A stretch of 64,000 nucleotides of DNA from Stenotrophomonas maltophilia (GCF_004920835.1 NZ_QFHO01000004.1:165617-229616), one strand, 5' to 3'. Numbered from the stretch's first letter, positions 35,774 through 49,271 are shown. A program made the numbers and translations. The notes: generated by a model not told the origin, from the letters alone.

Positions 35774-37876
35774 TCAGCCGATCACGCGCTTGAACGGCGG
35801 CAGCGCGTCGATGATGCGCTTGCCGTAGCGGCGGGTCAGCAGCCGCGAATCGAGAATGACCACGCGGCCGGTGTCGGTGGAGGTGCGGATCAGTCGGCCG
35901 GCGAACTGGGTCAACGTGCGCAGCGCATGCGGAATGGCGATCAGGTTGAACGCGTTAAGCCCGCGCCCCTCGAACCACTCGCTGAGCGTGGCGGTCTGCG
36001 GATCGGTCGGCACCGCGAACGGCACCTGGGTGATCACCACCGTGGTGCAGGCTTCGCCGGGCAGGTCGAGGCCTTCGCCGAACGAATTCAGCCCGAACAG
36101 CACCGAGCCTTCGCCCGCCGCCACGCGACGCAGGTGCTCGTCGATCAGCCGGGTCTTGGACATCTCGCCCTGCACCAGCACCCGCTTGCGGCGCGCGGCC
36201 GACATCAGCCCGGCCACCTTCTCCATCTTCCAGCGCGAGGTGAACAGCACCATCGAGCCCTTGGCCCAGTCCAGTTCGGTGTCGAGGTAACGCGCCACTT
36301 CGCGCGGGTGGCCTTCGCGGTCGTCCGGCGTGACCGGGAACTTCGGCACGATCAGCTCGGCCTGGTTGGGCAGGTCGAACGGCGACGACAGCGAGACCAT
36401 CTCCGCCTCTTCGGGAATGCCGTTGTCGATCGCCAGCGACTGGAAGTCGCCGCCGCCGGTCAACGTCGCCGAGGTCATCACCACCGAGTCCACTTCATCC
36501 CACAGCAGTTTGCGCAGCACGTGCGCGGCCGACACCGGCGAGCCGTGCAGCACCAGGTCGCCATCGCGGGTGGCAGTCACCCAGCGCGCCATCGGCGGCG
36601 CGCCATCCTTGTCCTCGCGGCGCCACGCCTGCCACAGGTTGTACTGCTGCTCGATCATTTCCAGCGCCATGCCCAGGTTGCGCTGCAGGCGCTCGCGCGC
36701 GGCATCGTCCTGCTTGCCCTTGGCCACCTGCGCGGTGGCGGCATGCGCCCAGTTGTAGAGGCTGCGGGTGTCGTCGGCCAGCGCTTCGATCGGCTCGCGC
36801 CAGGCCTCGGGCAGGCGGCCGTTGGCGGCGCGCCACATCGGTTCCTCGTCGGCCGGTGCCGGCATCCATACCCGTTCGATGTGGTCGCGGAACGCACGCA
36901 GCTGCTTGGCCACGTTGCTGGCGACGTCGATCGCTTCGTTGGGCAGCAGGTTGCCCAGGCGGTCCTTGTCGACCGCGCGGTAGGCACCGGCAATCAGGAT
37001 CTGCAGGCGGCCTGTGCGCTTGGCCATCTCGTCCAGCGCCAGGCTGGCCGCGCCCTGGTCGATCGCCACGTTGCCGATGTGATGACCTTCGTCCAGCACC
37101 AGCAGCATGTCCGACGGCGGTGCGATCAACGGCTGGCCGTTGTCGCTGTCGCCGATCGACAGCGCTGACAGCAGCAGCGCGTGGTTGGTGACCACGATCT
37201 GCGCGTCGCGCACCGTGTTGCGCGAACGCAGCACCGCGCATTGCGCCGAATAGGCGCAGCGGCGCCCGGCGCAACCCGAAGCCGGCGTGGTGATGCGACT
37301 GCGCAGGCCGGGGCTGATGGTCTCCGGCGCGTTGTCGATGTCGCCATCCCAGCTGCCACCGGTGAAGGCATCGGTCAGGCGCTTGGCGATATCCATCTCG
37401 ATCGGCGCCAGTGGCCGGTCGAACAAGGGTGCGTCATCCTCGAACATGCCGCCCTGCGAGCCCTCGCCCTGCGCTTCGGCAGCATTGCGCGTGCACAGGT
37501 AGCGGGTACGGCCCTTGGCCAGCGCGACAGTCGCTTCCAGGCCGGTGGCCTTGAGGAAATTCGGGATATCGCGCTCGACCAGCTGCGACTGCAGCGCCAC
37601 GGTGCCGGTGCTGATCACCAGCTTCTTCTTGCTGGCCAGCGCGATCGGTACGCCTGCGGTGAGGTAGCCCAGGCTCTTGCCGACGCCGGTGGGCGCTTCG
37701 ACCACGCCGACGCCACCGCTTTTCGACAGCGCACGCGACACCACGCCGATCATCTGGCTCTGCGAGCGGCGGGTGGAGAAGCCGGGCGTATTGGCCTGCA
37801 GCGTCGTGTACGCCTTGCGGATCGCGTCCTTCAAGGGGTCATCGAGCGTGCGCGGAGCGGCGACGGTTTCGGTCAC
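35774..37876 (-). CDS. dinG: ATP-dependent DNA helicase DinG
   Basis: 700 residues from a GTG at 37876 (VTETVAAPRTLDDPLKDAIRKAY); the open frame reaches 38482 but is low-complexity shadow beyond this point, and no ATG suits. It is an XPD-like superfamily 2 helicase acting on R-loops and damaged DNA. Walker A is EAPTGVGKS and the DEAH-type box is LVLDEGHH. The Fe-S cysteines are one in RTRYLCTRN and three in SGCAGRRCAYSAQC. Motif VI appears as QFAGRLIR. No strong Shine-Dalgarno supports the exact start. Confidence 0.92.
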   Translation of the reverse strand: MTETVAAPRTLDDPLKDAIRKAYTTLQANTPGFSTRRSQSQMIGVVSRALSKSGGVGVVEAPTGVGKSLGYLTAGVPIALASKKKLVISTGTVALQSQLVERDIPNFLKATGLEATVALAKGRTRYLCTRNAAEAQGEGSQGGMFEDDAPLFDRPLAPIEMDIAKRLTDAFTGGSWDGDIDNAPETISPGLRSRITTPASGCAGRRCAYSAQCAVLRSRNTVRDAQIVVTNHALLLSALSIGDSDNGQPLIAPPSDMLLVLDEGHHIGNVAIDQGAASLALDEMAKRTGRLQILIAGAYRAVDKDRLGNLLPNEAIDVASNVAKQLRAFRDHIERVWMPAPADEEPMWRAANGRLPEAWREPIEALADDTRSLYNWAHAATAQVAKGKQDDAARERLQRNLGMALEMIEQQYNLWQAWRREDKDGAPPMARWVTATRDGDLVLHGSPVSAAHVLRKLLWDEVDSVVMTSATLTGGGDFQSLAIDNGIPEEAEMVSLSSPFDLPNQAELIVPKFPVTPDDREGHPREVARYLDTELDWAKGSMVLFTSRWKMEKVAGLMSAARRKRVLVQGEMSKTRLIDEHLRRVAAGEGSVLFGLNSFGEGLDLPGEACTTVVITQVPFAVPTDPQTATLSEWFEGRGLNAFNLIAIPHALRTLTQFAGRLIRTSTDTGRVVILDSRLLTRRYGKRIIDALPPFKRVIG

Positions 37877-38017
37877 GCCGGGAAGTACCGTGGCTGGATC
37901 GGGCCGGTCATTGTCGCATGGCCGGCCACGTTCACCGCCGCTGGCACCCTGAACGGGCCAGCGACGACGCCAGGCGGCGGTCACGGTCCGATGGCCGGAC
38001 CGCTCAAGGGCCAGATA

Positions 38018-38040
38018 CGCCGGGCATGGCCCGGCGCGAC
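38018..38040 (-). repeat. SMAG-type hairpin, CGCCGGGC subfamily
   Basis: CGCCGGGC-ATG-GCCCGGCG between dinG and the small membrane protein gene; it lacks the usual CTAC end (GCGAC instead). Confidence 0.75.
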
Positions 38041-38043
38041 CGG

Positions 38044-38397
38044 TCAGGCCGCCGGGATCGGGCGGGTACGCAGCAGGCGCACCAGCGCCCATACCAGCAG
38101 CACCACGCCGATGGCCTCGACCATCGCCAGCGCGAAGTGCAGCACGCCAAGGATGGCACTCATGCCCGAGATGGCGTCGAAGTTGCCGCTCTTGATCAAC
38201 CACATCGGCAGGATGCCGGCGGCCATGCCGCCGAGGCTGGACAGCAGCAACAGCACCAGACCGACCAGGGCACCTGTGCGGGTGGCATCGCGTGGTGCGC
38301 CGACCACCCAGACCAGGCCCACGCACAGTGCGATCAGCACCGGCAGGCGCACGCCCACGATGCTCAGCACCGTCACCATCAGGGTCGTGTTGTCCAT
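38044..38397 (-). CDS. small hydrophobic membrane protein
   Basis: 117 residues with three or four membrane segments (IVGVRLPVLIALCVGLVWVV, GALVGLVLLLLSSLGGMAA, GVLHFALAMVEAIGVVLLVWALVRLL). No family is recognised. It starts 3 bp after the aroE stop, so it is co-transcribed with aroE, though a link to aromatic synthesis is not suggested by sequence. Confidence 0.8.
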   Translation of the reverse strand: MDNTTLMVTVLSIVGVRLPVLIALCVGLVWVVGAPRDATRTGALVGLVLLLLSSLGGMAAGILPMWLIKSGNFDAISGMSAILGVLHFALAMVEAIGVVLLVWALVRLLRTRPIPAA

Positions 38398-38400
38398 CGA

Positions 38401-39246
38401 TCAGTCCTCGCCGGCAAGCACGGCGGCACCCTGCCGCAACGTCTGGTAGACCTCGTCGGTCTGCGGGCGCACACCGTGCCACTGCAGGAAGCTCTCGGCG
38501 GCCTGCTCGACCAGCATGCCCAGGCCGTCCACGGTATTGCGGCAGTTCGCTGCGCGCGCCCAGGCCAGGAAGGCGATGGCGGCCTCGCCGTAGTTCAGGT
38601 CGACGGCGGTGGTCATCGAGTTGACCAGCGACAGTGGCAGCTTGAACTCAACGTCGCGGTCGCGGCCGGCCGAGGTGGCGTTGACGATCAGCTCGAAGTC
38701 GCCCAGCTCGCGCAGGTCTTCCCAGTAGCGGCTGATCGCGCGGCCCGGCTCGCCCATGGCGTCGATCAGTTCATCGGCGCGTTCCGGCGTGCGGTTGACC
38801 ACCACCAGTTCGGTGATTCCAGCATCGAGGAAGGCCGGAGCGACGCTGCGCGCGGAGCCACCGGCACCGATCAGCAGCATGCGGCGGCCACGCAGGTCCA
38901 GGCCGTGGCGGTCGGTCAGGTCGCGCACCAGGCCGATGCCATCGGTGGTGTCACCATGCCAGCGGTCGCCCTTGCGCAGCAGCGTGTTGACCGAGCCGGC
39001 GCGGCGCGCGCGCGCGGTCAACGTGGTGCACACCGAGAACGCGGCTTCCTTGTGCGGCGAGGTGACGTTGGCGCCGACACCACCGTCGGCGGCGAAGGCT
39101 TCCAGGCCGGCCAGAAACGCATCCGGGGCCAGGTCGATCGCGCGGTAATCCACCGCGATGCCTTCCTGGCGACCGAACGTGGCATGGATCTGCGGCGACT
39201 TCGAGTGGGCAACGGGGTGTCCGAAGACGGCGTAACGGTCGGTCAT
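38401..39246 (-). CDS. aroE: shikimate dehydrogenase
   Basis: 281 residues. It reduces 3-dehydroshikimate to shikimate with NADPH. The substrate site [14 protein letters not shown] is at the N-terminus. Catalytic Lys66 is in NVTSPHK and Asp102 in DTTDGIG. The NADPH loop is IGAGGSARS, followed by NRTPERAD, which fits NADP preference. Divergent from the PD40 gene (gap 48 bp) and coupled to the small membrane protein gene downstream. Confidence 0.96.
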   Translation of the reverse strand: MTDRYAVFGHPVAHSKSPQIHATFGRQEGIAVDYRAIDLAPDAFLAGLEAFAADGGVGANVTSPHKEAAFSVCTTLTARARRAGSVNTLLRKGDRWHGDTTDGIGLVRDLTDRHGLDLRGRRMLLIGAGGSARSVAPAFLDAGITELVVVNRTPERADELIDAMGEPGRAISRYWEDLRELGDFELIVNATSAGRDRDVEFKLPLSLVNSMTTAVDLNYGEAAIAFLAWARAANCRNTVDGLGMLVEQAAESFLQWHGVRPQTDEVYQTLRQGAAVLAGED

Positions 39247-39294
39247 GGAATCCTCAAGCTGGCTAGACTGGTGCTCTTTCGTGCACGGACCCGG

Positions 39295-40158
39295 ATGATG
39301 CGCATCACCCCGCCCCTGCTGGTGCTTGCCGCCAGTCTACTCTCTGCCCCCGTGGCGATGGCGTTGAACGAGTACGGCATCGAAGGCATGGGCGTGGTCT
39401 CGACCCGCGCCGACGAGGGCCGCGCCACGATCAGCGCCGATGGCCAGCGCATCGTCTTCGCCCGCCGTGGCGAGGCCGGTTGGGGCCTGTGGGAGGCGCG
39501 CGTGGTCGACGGCCGCTGGCAGCAGGCGCAGGCCTTGCCGGTAGGCGTGGCCGGTGAGGCCCGTGATCCCTACTTCAGCCGTGACGGCCGCTGGCTGCTG
39601 TTCGCGGCCGGCCGCGAGGGCAAGCTGGCGCTGTACCGGGCCGCGCTGGCTGCCGATGGCCGGCTGGGCAGCGCGCAGGCCCTGGCCGGTGATGGCGGGC
39701 GCCGGGAAGAACGCGGGCCGGCCCTGAGCGCGGATGGCCAGCGGCTGTTGTTTGCTCGGCAGCAGGGCGGTAGCGCGGGCTGGGACCTGTTCGTGACCAC
39801 GTTGGATGCCCAGGGCAGGCGTGGCCCTGCAACGGCGTTGACCGCGTTGAACAGCGCCGATGACGAGACCGATGGCGACTGGCTGGGCCATGACGGCGCA
39901 GTGGTGTTCAGCCGCGGCAGCGGCAGCACCGCGCAGGTGTGGAGCAGCGGCTGTGCGTGGACCGGTGCGGCGCTGCAGCCATTGGGGCTGTCGTTCAACC
40001 AGGCCGGCGGCTGGACCGGCGCGCCGGTGATCGACAACGCCAAGCCCGGCGAGATGATGGTCGCCAGCAGTGCGGCGAAGGCACCGCGTGCCGGTGGCGT
40101 GGACGTATACCGGTTGGCCGTGCCGAAGGTGGCGGCGGTGGCCGGGTGCATGCCGTAG
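39295..40158 (+). CDS. secreted PD40/TolB-like beta-propeller protein
   Basis: 287 residues from the ATG at 39295 (a second ATG follows at 39298). A signal peptide ([18 protein letters not shown]) precedes four PD40-type repeats, each with a S-x-DGxxxxF motif: [39 protein letters not shown] and [12 protein letters not shown]. It is probably periplasmic and non-enzymatic. The open frame extends far upstream, but only as a shadow over aroE. Confidence 0.82.
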   Translation: MMRITPPLLVLAASLLSAPVAMALNEYGIEGMGVVSTRADEGRATISADGQRIVFARRGEAGWGLWEARVVDGRWQQAQALPVGVAGEARDPYFSRDGRWLLFAAGREGKLALYRAALAADGRLGSAQALAGDGGRREERGPALSADGQRLLFARQQGGSAGWDLFVTTLDAQGRRGPATALTALNSADDETDGDWLGHDGAVVFSRGSGSTAQVWSSGCAWTGAALQPLGLSFNQAGGWTGAPVIDNAKPGEMMVASSAAKAPRAGGVDVYRLAVPKVAAVAGCMP

Positions 40159-40186
40159 ATCCACGCAACGGATGGATGATCGTTTG

Positions 40187-40242
40187 GTAGATGCCAACCT
40201 TGGTTGGCATGCGGGAAAGCGCCAACCAAGGTTGGCGGCTAC
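40187..40242. repeat. SMAG-type hairpins, inverted pair
   Basis: GTAGATGCCAACC type at 40187-40210 and an inverted GCCAACC/GGTTGGC copy ending CTAC at 40221-40242, between two convergent genes. Confidence 0.85.
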
Positions 40243-40255
40243 CAGAACGTGAGGG

Positions 40256-40525
40256 TCAGCGCGACAGCACCTTGGCGCGCTGCTGCTCGTATTCCAGCTC
40301 GCTCAGCTGGCCGTTGTCCTTGCGCTGGTTCAGCGCGGCCAGCTCGGCCTGCACGCTGTCCGGCAGGGCCTGCTCACGGGCCACGTGACGGGCGGCGGAG
40401 AGCTGCTCCGGCGGGCGCTTGCCGGCCCGCCAGGCGGCGATGAAGACACCGACGATGATGGCGCCGAACACCAGCGTACCGATGCCCCAGATCAGCCATT
40501 GCATCCATCCCAGTTCGGGTCCCAT
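40256..40525 (-). CDS. small membrane protein with a SHOCT-like C-terminal domain
   Basis: 89 residues. One membrane segment (LIWGIGTLVFGAIIVGVFIAAW) is followed by a basic linker. The C-terminal helix pair LAALNQRKDNGQLSELEYEQQRAKVL is the short SHOCT motif common in bacterial membrane proteins. It lies 32 bp after hemB on the same strand, so it may be part of that transcript. Function unknown. Confidence 0.8.
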   Translation of the reverse strand: MGPELGWMQWLIWGIGTLVFGAIIVGVFIAAWRAGKRPPEQLSAARHVAREQALPDSVQAELAALNQRKDNGQLSELEYEQQRAKVLSR

Positions 40526-40557
40526 CGCGTAGTCCTCTGTCTATCGTGGCGCTATTG

Positions 40558-42484
<1,927 letters not shown>

Positions 42485-42606
42485 GGGGCAGCCGCGCCGG
42501 GCGCGGATTCACAGGCACGCGGGGGGCTCGCGCAGCCATTCATTGTACGCCCCTGCCCGGCCACGGGCCGTGCGCCTGCGACGCCCTGTCGCACCCCGGC
42601 CCGGGA

Positions 42607-42855
42607 TCAGATCACGCCGCCGCCCAGGCCCAGGCGCAGGATGCCAACCACCACCACGATGCCGTTCAGCACCAGCCCGGCCCAGGCCCGCCCACGCTTG
42701 GTCGGATGGGTGAACAGGATGCCCAGCGCGGCGATCACCGCACCGACGGCGGCGAACGGGATCAGGAACCAGTTGCCCCAGCCCAGCAGCGGAATCAGCG
42801 CCAGGATCATCCACAACAGCGCCAGTACGCCCCACAACAGACTGATTACACCCAT
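42607..42855 (-). CDS. small three-helix membrane protein
   Basis: 82 residues from the ATG at 42855; the frame is open further upstream but that part is not credible. Three membrane segments (LLWGVLALLWMILALIPLLG, WFLIPFAAVGAVIAALGILF, AWAGLVLNGIVVVVGILRLGLG), with THPTKRGR in the cytoplasmic loop. This looks like a DUF4190-type protein; no role is known. The open gap to the bestrophin gene is 122 bp and shows no clear signals. Confidence 0.8.
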   Translation of the reverse strand: MGVISLLWGVLALLWMILALIPLLGWGNWFLIPFAAVGAVIAALGILFTHPTKRGRAWAGLVLNGIVVVVGILRLGLGGGVI

Positions 42856-43039
42856 TCCGCTCTCCCGCAGTTGGTTCCTGCCCCAACCATAGACGTTCCC
42901 GCTGCCGCCGCCTACTGCCATTGGCGGGGCTGTCACCCGCGCCGTGCTAGCGTACTGCCGTGCGTGCCCTGGCCCGGGTGTTGGCGCCGATTCAGAGTGG
43001 CCCGCCGATGATCGCAACCAGTCCTACAGGGGTCGTGCC

Positions 43040-43504
43040 ATGAACATCCGTTGGGCCGCGTTGGCGGCCATCCTGCTGGTCGCCGCGGGCTGTGCCAGCA
43101 CCTCCAAGGTGATGCTGGGCCGCGCCCGCGCACCGATCGATCCGGCACTGGTGCAGATCTATTCGACGCCGCCAGCCGGCTCGCAGGAAATCGCCCAGCT
43201 GGAATCAGCGTCTGCGGTGGGCTTCGGCACCCAGGGCCAGACCGATGCCGCCGTGGCCCGCCTGAAGCGAGAGGCCGCGGCGCTGGGCGCCAATGGCGTG
43301 GTGCTGGTGGGCGTGGGCAGCAGTGGCTCGCCGGTGGGCATGTCCGTCGGCGCCGGTTCGTTTGGCTCGCATGTCGGTGGCGGGGTAGGCATTGGTATTC
43401 CGACCACGCAGAAGCGCGCCGCCGGCGTCGCGATCTGGGTGCCGAATCCGGCACCGCCCGCGCGGTTGCCGACACAGGTGATCACACCGCAACCGCAGCG
43501 GTGA
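43040..43504 (+). CDS. small lipoprotein, possibly RcsF/DUF4156-like
   Basis: 154 residues from the ATG at 43040. A lipoprotein signal ends LVAAGC (Cys18). The mature domain has LVQIYSTPPAGSQEIAQLE and a stretch reading VARLKREAAALGANGVVLVGV, which recalls the small YbjQ/RcsF-type fold, followed by a Gly/Ser-rich segment and a Pro-rich tail. Probably an outer-membrane sensor or structural lipoprotein; uncertain. Confidence 0.78.
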   Translation: MNIRWAALAAILLVAAGCASTSKVMLGRARAPIDPALVQIYSTPPAGSQEIAQLESASAVGFGTQGQTDAAVARLKREAAALGANGVVLVGVGSSGSPVGMSVGAGSFGSHVGGGVGIGIPTTQKRAAGVAIWVPNPAPPARLPTQVITPQPQR

Positions 43505-43520
43505 CCCTCTCGGGTCACCG
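43498..43520 (+). terminator. terminator-like hairpin overlapping the stop codon
   Basis: CGGTGACCC and GGGTCACCG form a 9-bp stem with a CTCTC-type loop that begins inside the last codons of the lipoprotein gene. There is no T-tract, so it may protect the mRNA end rather than terminate. Confidence 0.5.
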
Positions 43521-43523
43521 CCG

Positions 43524-43639
43524 GTAGTGCCGGCCGCTGGCCGGCAACCTCAGGAATGCTTCCTGCGCCAAGGGAATGCCGGCCAGCGGCCGGCACTACC
43601 TGATGGGATGGGGTAATGCCGGCCAGCGGCCGGCACTAC
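43524..43639. repeat. three SMAG-type hairpins
   Basis: GTAGTGCCGGCC type at 43524-43546, and two inverted copies ending GGCACTAC at 43577-43599 and 43617-43639. They fill the convergent gap before the DUF885 gene. Confidence 0.88.
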
Positions 43640-43649
43640 CGGGCAACGT

Positions 43650-45449
43650 TCAGCGCTTGTACTTCGGCACGAACACCTTGTTCACCGCATCGGCCAGCTG
43701 GTCCGGCGGCAGCAGGCCCTGGTCGAGCAGGAAGTTGTTGAACGCCAGGCGGTCGAACTTCGCGCCCAGTGCCAGCTCGGTCTGCATGCGCAGTTCCAGG
43801 ATGCGGGTGTAGCCGTAGAAGTAGCTTCCGGCCTGGCCCGGCATGCGCACCATGTAGCGGTCCAGTTCCTGGGTGGCCATCGCCTTGGACAGGCCAACCT
43901 GCTCCATCAGCACGCGCTCGCCATTGGCACGATCGGTCAGGCCAAGGTTGAGCATCGGGTCGAGCATCGCGCGCGCGGCACGCAGCAGGCGGAACTGCAG
44001 GGCGATCATCTGACCGTCCAGCGGCTCGTACGGCACCATCTCGGCTTCGGCGTACAACGCCCAGCCTTCCACGTTCACCGAATTGAACGCGAACATGGTG
44101 CGCGCCAGCGAAATGCCGCGCTCGACCATCGCGGTGAACTGCAGTTCGTGGCCGGGACGCCCTTCATGCGCGCTCAGCGTCCACGCCGCCGCGCCGAAGT
44201 TGAAGTCGTCGTACTGCGCACCCGGACCGGCGGCCGGATTGCCCAGCGGCAGCACGAAGGTGCCCTGCTGCCCGGTGTTGTTGACCAGCGGCGCCGGCAG
44301 GAAGTGCGGCGCCGGGCTGGCGGCGCTCTCGGCGGCCGAACCCAGGCGCATCTGCATGGCACGCTTGGGCACGTCGACGATGGCGTGCTCGCGGATCAGC
44401 GGATCGATCGCGTCGATCACCTTGCGGTAGTGGCCTTCCAGATGATCGTCGGCGATCTTGTCAGCCTTCAGCGCACGGATCACCGCCACCGGGTCGCTCG
44501 GGTCGGCTACCTTCAGGCCCTTGTCCTTCACCACCAGCGGCGCCAGCTGCTGCATCGCCGAGCGGGTTTCCATGAATTCCAACTGCGCGCGCTGCATCAG
44601 CAGCTTCGGGTCGATGTCGATGCCGACCTGCTTGAGCTGGTACGCGTACAACGGTGCCGGCAGGCGTGCATCAGTGCGCGCCTTCGGCAGCACGGTCGAG
44701 CGCGTCCAGCTGGCGTAGTCCTTCATCTGCCCGGCCAGGGCCTTCATCGCTTCATCGGCACCGGCGATCTGGTACTTCTTCAGCAGCGACTCGATGCCGG
44801 TGATGTAGGTCTCGACGTTGTCCAGCGACTGCTGCACTTCGATCTTCGTCGGCTGCAGCAGGCTGCTGTCCTTCAATCGCTCTTCATAGCGCTGGCGCGC
44901 CAGCGTGGTGAACGCGGTGCCACCCGGCTGCAGGCCGGCATAGGCCTTGAGGCGCTCGATCGCCTTGGCCCGGCGCTCGGCCGGCACCTGATCGGACAGC
45001 AGCAGGTTGAGGCCGCTGAACACCGTCTGCGGCGCATCGCTCCACGGCAGCAGGTACTTCTCGTTGAGCTCGCTGCCTTCGATGTTCTGGTTGGCGGCGT
45101 GGATCATGATCTCCAGGTCCTGGCGGACATTGGGATCCTTCTCGGTGGCCAGCTTCGCCTTCAGTTCGTCGCGTGCCTTGGCCATGGCGGCGCGGTAGCG
45201 CGCATCATTGTCCGGGCCTAGGTCGGCCACCTTGTCGTCATAACCGGGAACGCCGAAGAAGCCGGTTTCCTCTGGCTGGAACGGGCCCTGCGCATCGAGC
45301 AGGATCTGCGCCAGCGCATTGCTGCGGGCGACCCAGGCCGGGCTGGCCGGAGTGGCGGCCTTGGCGGCGGGTGCCGCCAGCGCCGGTGGCGCGGACAGCA
45401 GCGGGGCGGCAGTCAGGGCCAGGGCAACGGCCAGCGCAATCGGCTTCAT
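43650..45449 (-). CDS. secreted DUF885-family metallopeptidase-like protein
   Basis: 599 residues from the ATG at 45449, five codons inside the longest frame, giving a signal peptide MKPIALAVALALTAAPLLSAPPALA. The DUF885 metal site is LSAHEGRPGHELQ (HExxxGH), and ALYAEAEM gives the downstream Glu. The MPGQAGSYFYGYTRIL segment near the C-terminus is also family-typical. Probably a periplasmic carboxypeptidase- or oligopeptidase-like zinc enzyme, though activity for this family is rarely shown. Confidence 0.9.
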   Translation of the reverse strand: MKPIALAVALALTAAPLLSAPPALAAPAAKAATPASPAWVARSNALAQILLDAQGPFQPEETGFFGVPGYDDKVADLGPDNDARYRAAMAKARDELKAKLATEKDPNVRQDLEIMIHAANQNIEGSELNEKYLLPWSDAPQTVFSGLNLLLSDQVPAERRAKAIERLKAYAGLQPGGTAFTTLARQRYEERLKDSSLLQPTKIEVQQSLDNVETYITGIESLLKKYQIAGADEAMKALAGQMKDYASWTRSTVLPKARTDARLPAPLYAYQLKQVGIDIDPKLLMQRAQLEFMETRSAMQQLAPLVVKDKGLKVADPSDPVAVIRALKADKIADDHLEGHYRKVIDAIDPLIREHAIVDVPKRAMQMRLGSAAESAASPAPHFLPAPLVNNTGQQGTFVLPLGNPAAGPGAQYDDFNFGAAAWTLSAHEGRPGHELQFTAMVERGISLARTMFAFNSVNVEGWALYAEAEMVPYEPLDGQMIALQFRLLRAARAMLDPMLNLGLTDRANGERVLMEQVGLSKAMATQELDRYMVRMPGQAGSYFYGYTRILELRMQTELALGAKFDRLAFNNFLLDQGLLPPDQLADAVNKVFVPKYKR

Positions 45450-45534
45450 GGGACACTCCAGCAAAGGGTTGCCCGCAAGTTACGCGCTCAGGGCGGCGGC
45501 GACAATCGGCTGGAGGTCACGGCGCGGCTTATGG

Positions 45535-45621
45535 GTAGAGTCGACTGTCAGTCGACTATCGCGCGCAGCGCGGGGTTTTCAGGCGTCTTGTGGAGAGCAG
45601 TCGACCAACAGCCGACTCTAC
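45535..45621. repeat. SMAG-type hairpins, GAGTCGACT subfamily, inverted pair
   Basis: GTAGAGTCGACTGTCAGTCGAC at 45535-45556 spans one stem; the inverted copy GTCGACCAACAGCCGACTCTAC ends at 45621. They lie upstream of the DUF885 gene, so they are within its 5' region. Confidence 0.75.
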
Positions 45622-45654
45622 ATGGTCGCCCTTACCCGGTCGCGTGACCGAAGG

Positions 45655-46170
45655 TCACAACGCGGCAGTGAGTGGGCAGTCGCCACGCTCGCGGCAGGCC
45701 TGCAGTTCGCACTCCTGTGCGGCCTCGTCATCATCCAGCGCGGTCAGGTCGAAGGTCTGCTTGTCCTCGCCCAGCACGTACATCACCGGGTAATCCCAGA
45801 CTTCATCACTGCGGGTGCCCTTCACGAACAGGCGACCATGCGCGTGCGGGCCTTCCAGGGCCACGGTCAGGCCGACATCGCGCTGGCCGTTGATCGCGGT
45901 CTGCATGCTGCCCAGCGGCATCGATTCGGTGCGCAGCGGCTCGCCGAAGGCTTCCACCAGTTCGATGCTGCAACCGGCGCGGCGCAGTGCTTCGCGCATC
46001 GGTGGGCTCTCGCGTGCCGCCTCGCTCCAGCGCAGCACGCTCCAGGCCACCACACCGCCTACGCCGCCCAGCACCAGCACGACCATCAACGGCATCGCCC
46101 AGCGCCAGTGACGGCACCACCAACCGGTGGAGGTCTGTCCAGGGGTGGGAATCGGCGGTGGCAGGGTCAT
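45655..46170 (-). CDS. Coa1/Tim21-domain membrane protein
   Basis: 171 residues. One membrane segment (AMPLMVVLVLGGVGGVVAWSVL, residues about 25-46) precedes a periplasmic domain. Its core is EAFGEPLRTESMPLGSMQTAINGQRDVGLTVALEGPHAHGRLFVKGTRSDEVWDYPVMYVL, which fits the cytochrome oxidase assembly protein 1 (Coa1) fold. The acidic, four-Cys tail (CELQACRERGDC) is an addition. A role in oxidase assembly is family-level inference; no oxidase gene is nearby. The neighbour is the DPP IV gene, 24 bp upstream on the same strand. Confidence 0.82.
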   Translation of the reverse strand: MTLPPPIPTPGQTSTGWWCRHWRWAMPLMVVLVLGGVGGVVAWSVLRWSEAARESPPMREALRRAGCSIELVEAFGEPLRTESMPLGSMQTAINGQRDVGLTVALEGPHAHGRLFVKGTRSDEVWDYPVMYVLGEDKQTFDLTALDDDEAAQECELQACRERGDCPLTAAL

Positions 46171-46194
46171 GACGGGCTCCTTCCCGGCTGGTGA

Positions 46195-48480
<2,286 letters not shown>

Positions 48481-48534
48481 CTAACCAAGCCCGTGCGGGA
48501 AGGCAGCATGACCTTCTGCCCATGCCGCGGTGCT

Positions 48535-48572
48535 GGGGTCAGAGCCCTTTGCGCTGCAAAGGGATCCGCCCC
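48535..48572. repeat. GGGGTCAGAGCCC-type palindromic repeat
   Basis: GGGGTCAGAGCCCTTTGC with inverted GCAAAGGGATCCGCCCC. It is the second copy of the repeat seen at 35733-35769 and lies between DPP IV and the yfcG-like gene. Confidence 0.72.
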
Positions 48573-48581
48573 CGCGGCGGG

Positions 48582-49271
48582 TCAGCGCTGGCCGAACAGA
48601 TGCTTGCGCTCTTCGTCGCTCAGCGGCTTGCCCGCGTTCGGGTTCACCTGCTCACGCAGGGCATAGGCGCGCTGGGTGGCCGGACGCGCAGCAATCGTTT
48701 CATGCCAGCGCTTCAGGTTCGGGAACGCGGCGAAATCCACCGGCAGCTTGTCGTAGGCACCGATCCACGGGTAGCTGGCCATGTCGGCAATGGTGTAGTC
48801 ATCGCCGGCCAGGAAGGCGTGCTGGGCCAGGCGCTTGTCCATCACCCCGTGCAGGCGGCGTACTTCGTTGTCGTAGCGCTCGATCGCGTAGGGGATCTTT
48901 TCCGGCGCGTACACATTGAAGTGGCCCATTTGGCCGCTCATCGGGCCCAGGCCGGCCATCTGCCAGAACAGCCACTCCAGGGTGGTGACGCGGCCGCGCG
49001 GGTCGCTGGGCAGGAACTGACCGGTCTTCTCGGCCAGATACAGCAGGATCGCGCCGGACTCGAACACGCTCTGCGGGGCGCCGCCGTCGGCCGGGGCATG
49101 GTCGACGATGGCCGGCATCTTGTTGTTGGGCGAGATGGCCAGGAACTCCGGCTTGAACTGGTCGCCCGAGCCGATGTTGACCGGGTGGATGCGGTACTCC
49201 AGGCCGGCTTCTTCCAGCAGCAGGGTCACTTTGTGGCCGTTCGGGGTGGGCCAGTAATACAGGTCGATCAT
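48582..49271 (-). CDS. yfcG: glutathione-dependent disulfide-bond oxidoreductase, YfcG type
   Basis: 229 residues from the ATG at 49271; the frame is open upstream. It is a nu-class glutathione transferase: MIDLYYWPTPNGHKVTLLLEEA has the Thr-Pro-Asn active-site element, and FLAISPNNKMPAIVDH and FESGAILLYLAEKTGQF bind glutathione. It closely follows E. coli YfcG over its length. The enzyme reduces disulfides using glutathione. It is divergent from the YqhA-like gene. Confidence 0.94.
   Translation of the reverse strand: MIDLYYWPTPNGHKVTLLLEEAGLEYRIHPVNIGSGDQFKPEFLAISPNNKMPAIVDHAPADGGAPQSVFESGAILLYLAEKTGQFLPSDPRGRVTTLEWLFWQMAGLGPMSGQMGHFNVYAPEKIPYAIERYDNEVRRLHGVMDKRLAQHAFLAGDDYTIADMASYPWIGAYDKLPVDFAAFPNLKRWHETIAARPATQRAYALREQVNPNAGKPLSDEERKHLFGQR

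Noticed and set aside
37877..38482. N-terminal extension of DinG to about 900 residues
   Set aside because: The added part is low-complexity and overlaps the small membrane protein gene; DinG is normally about 700-720 residues.
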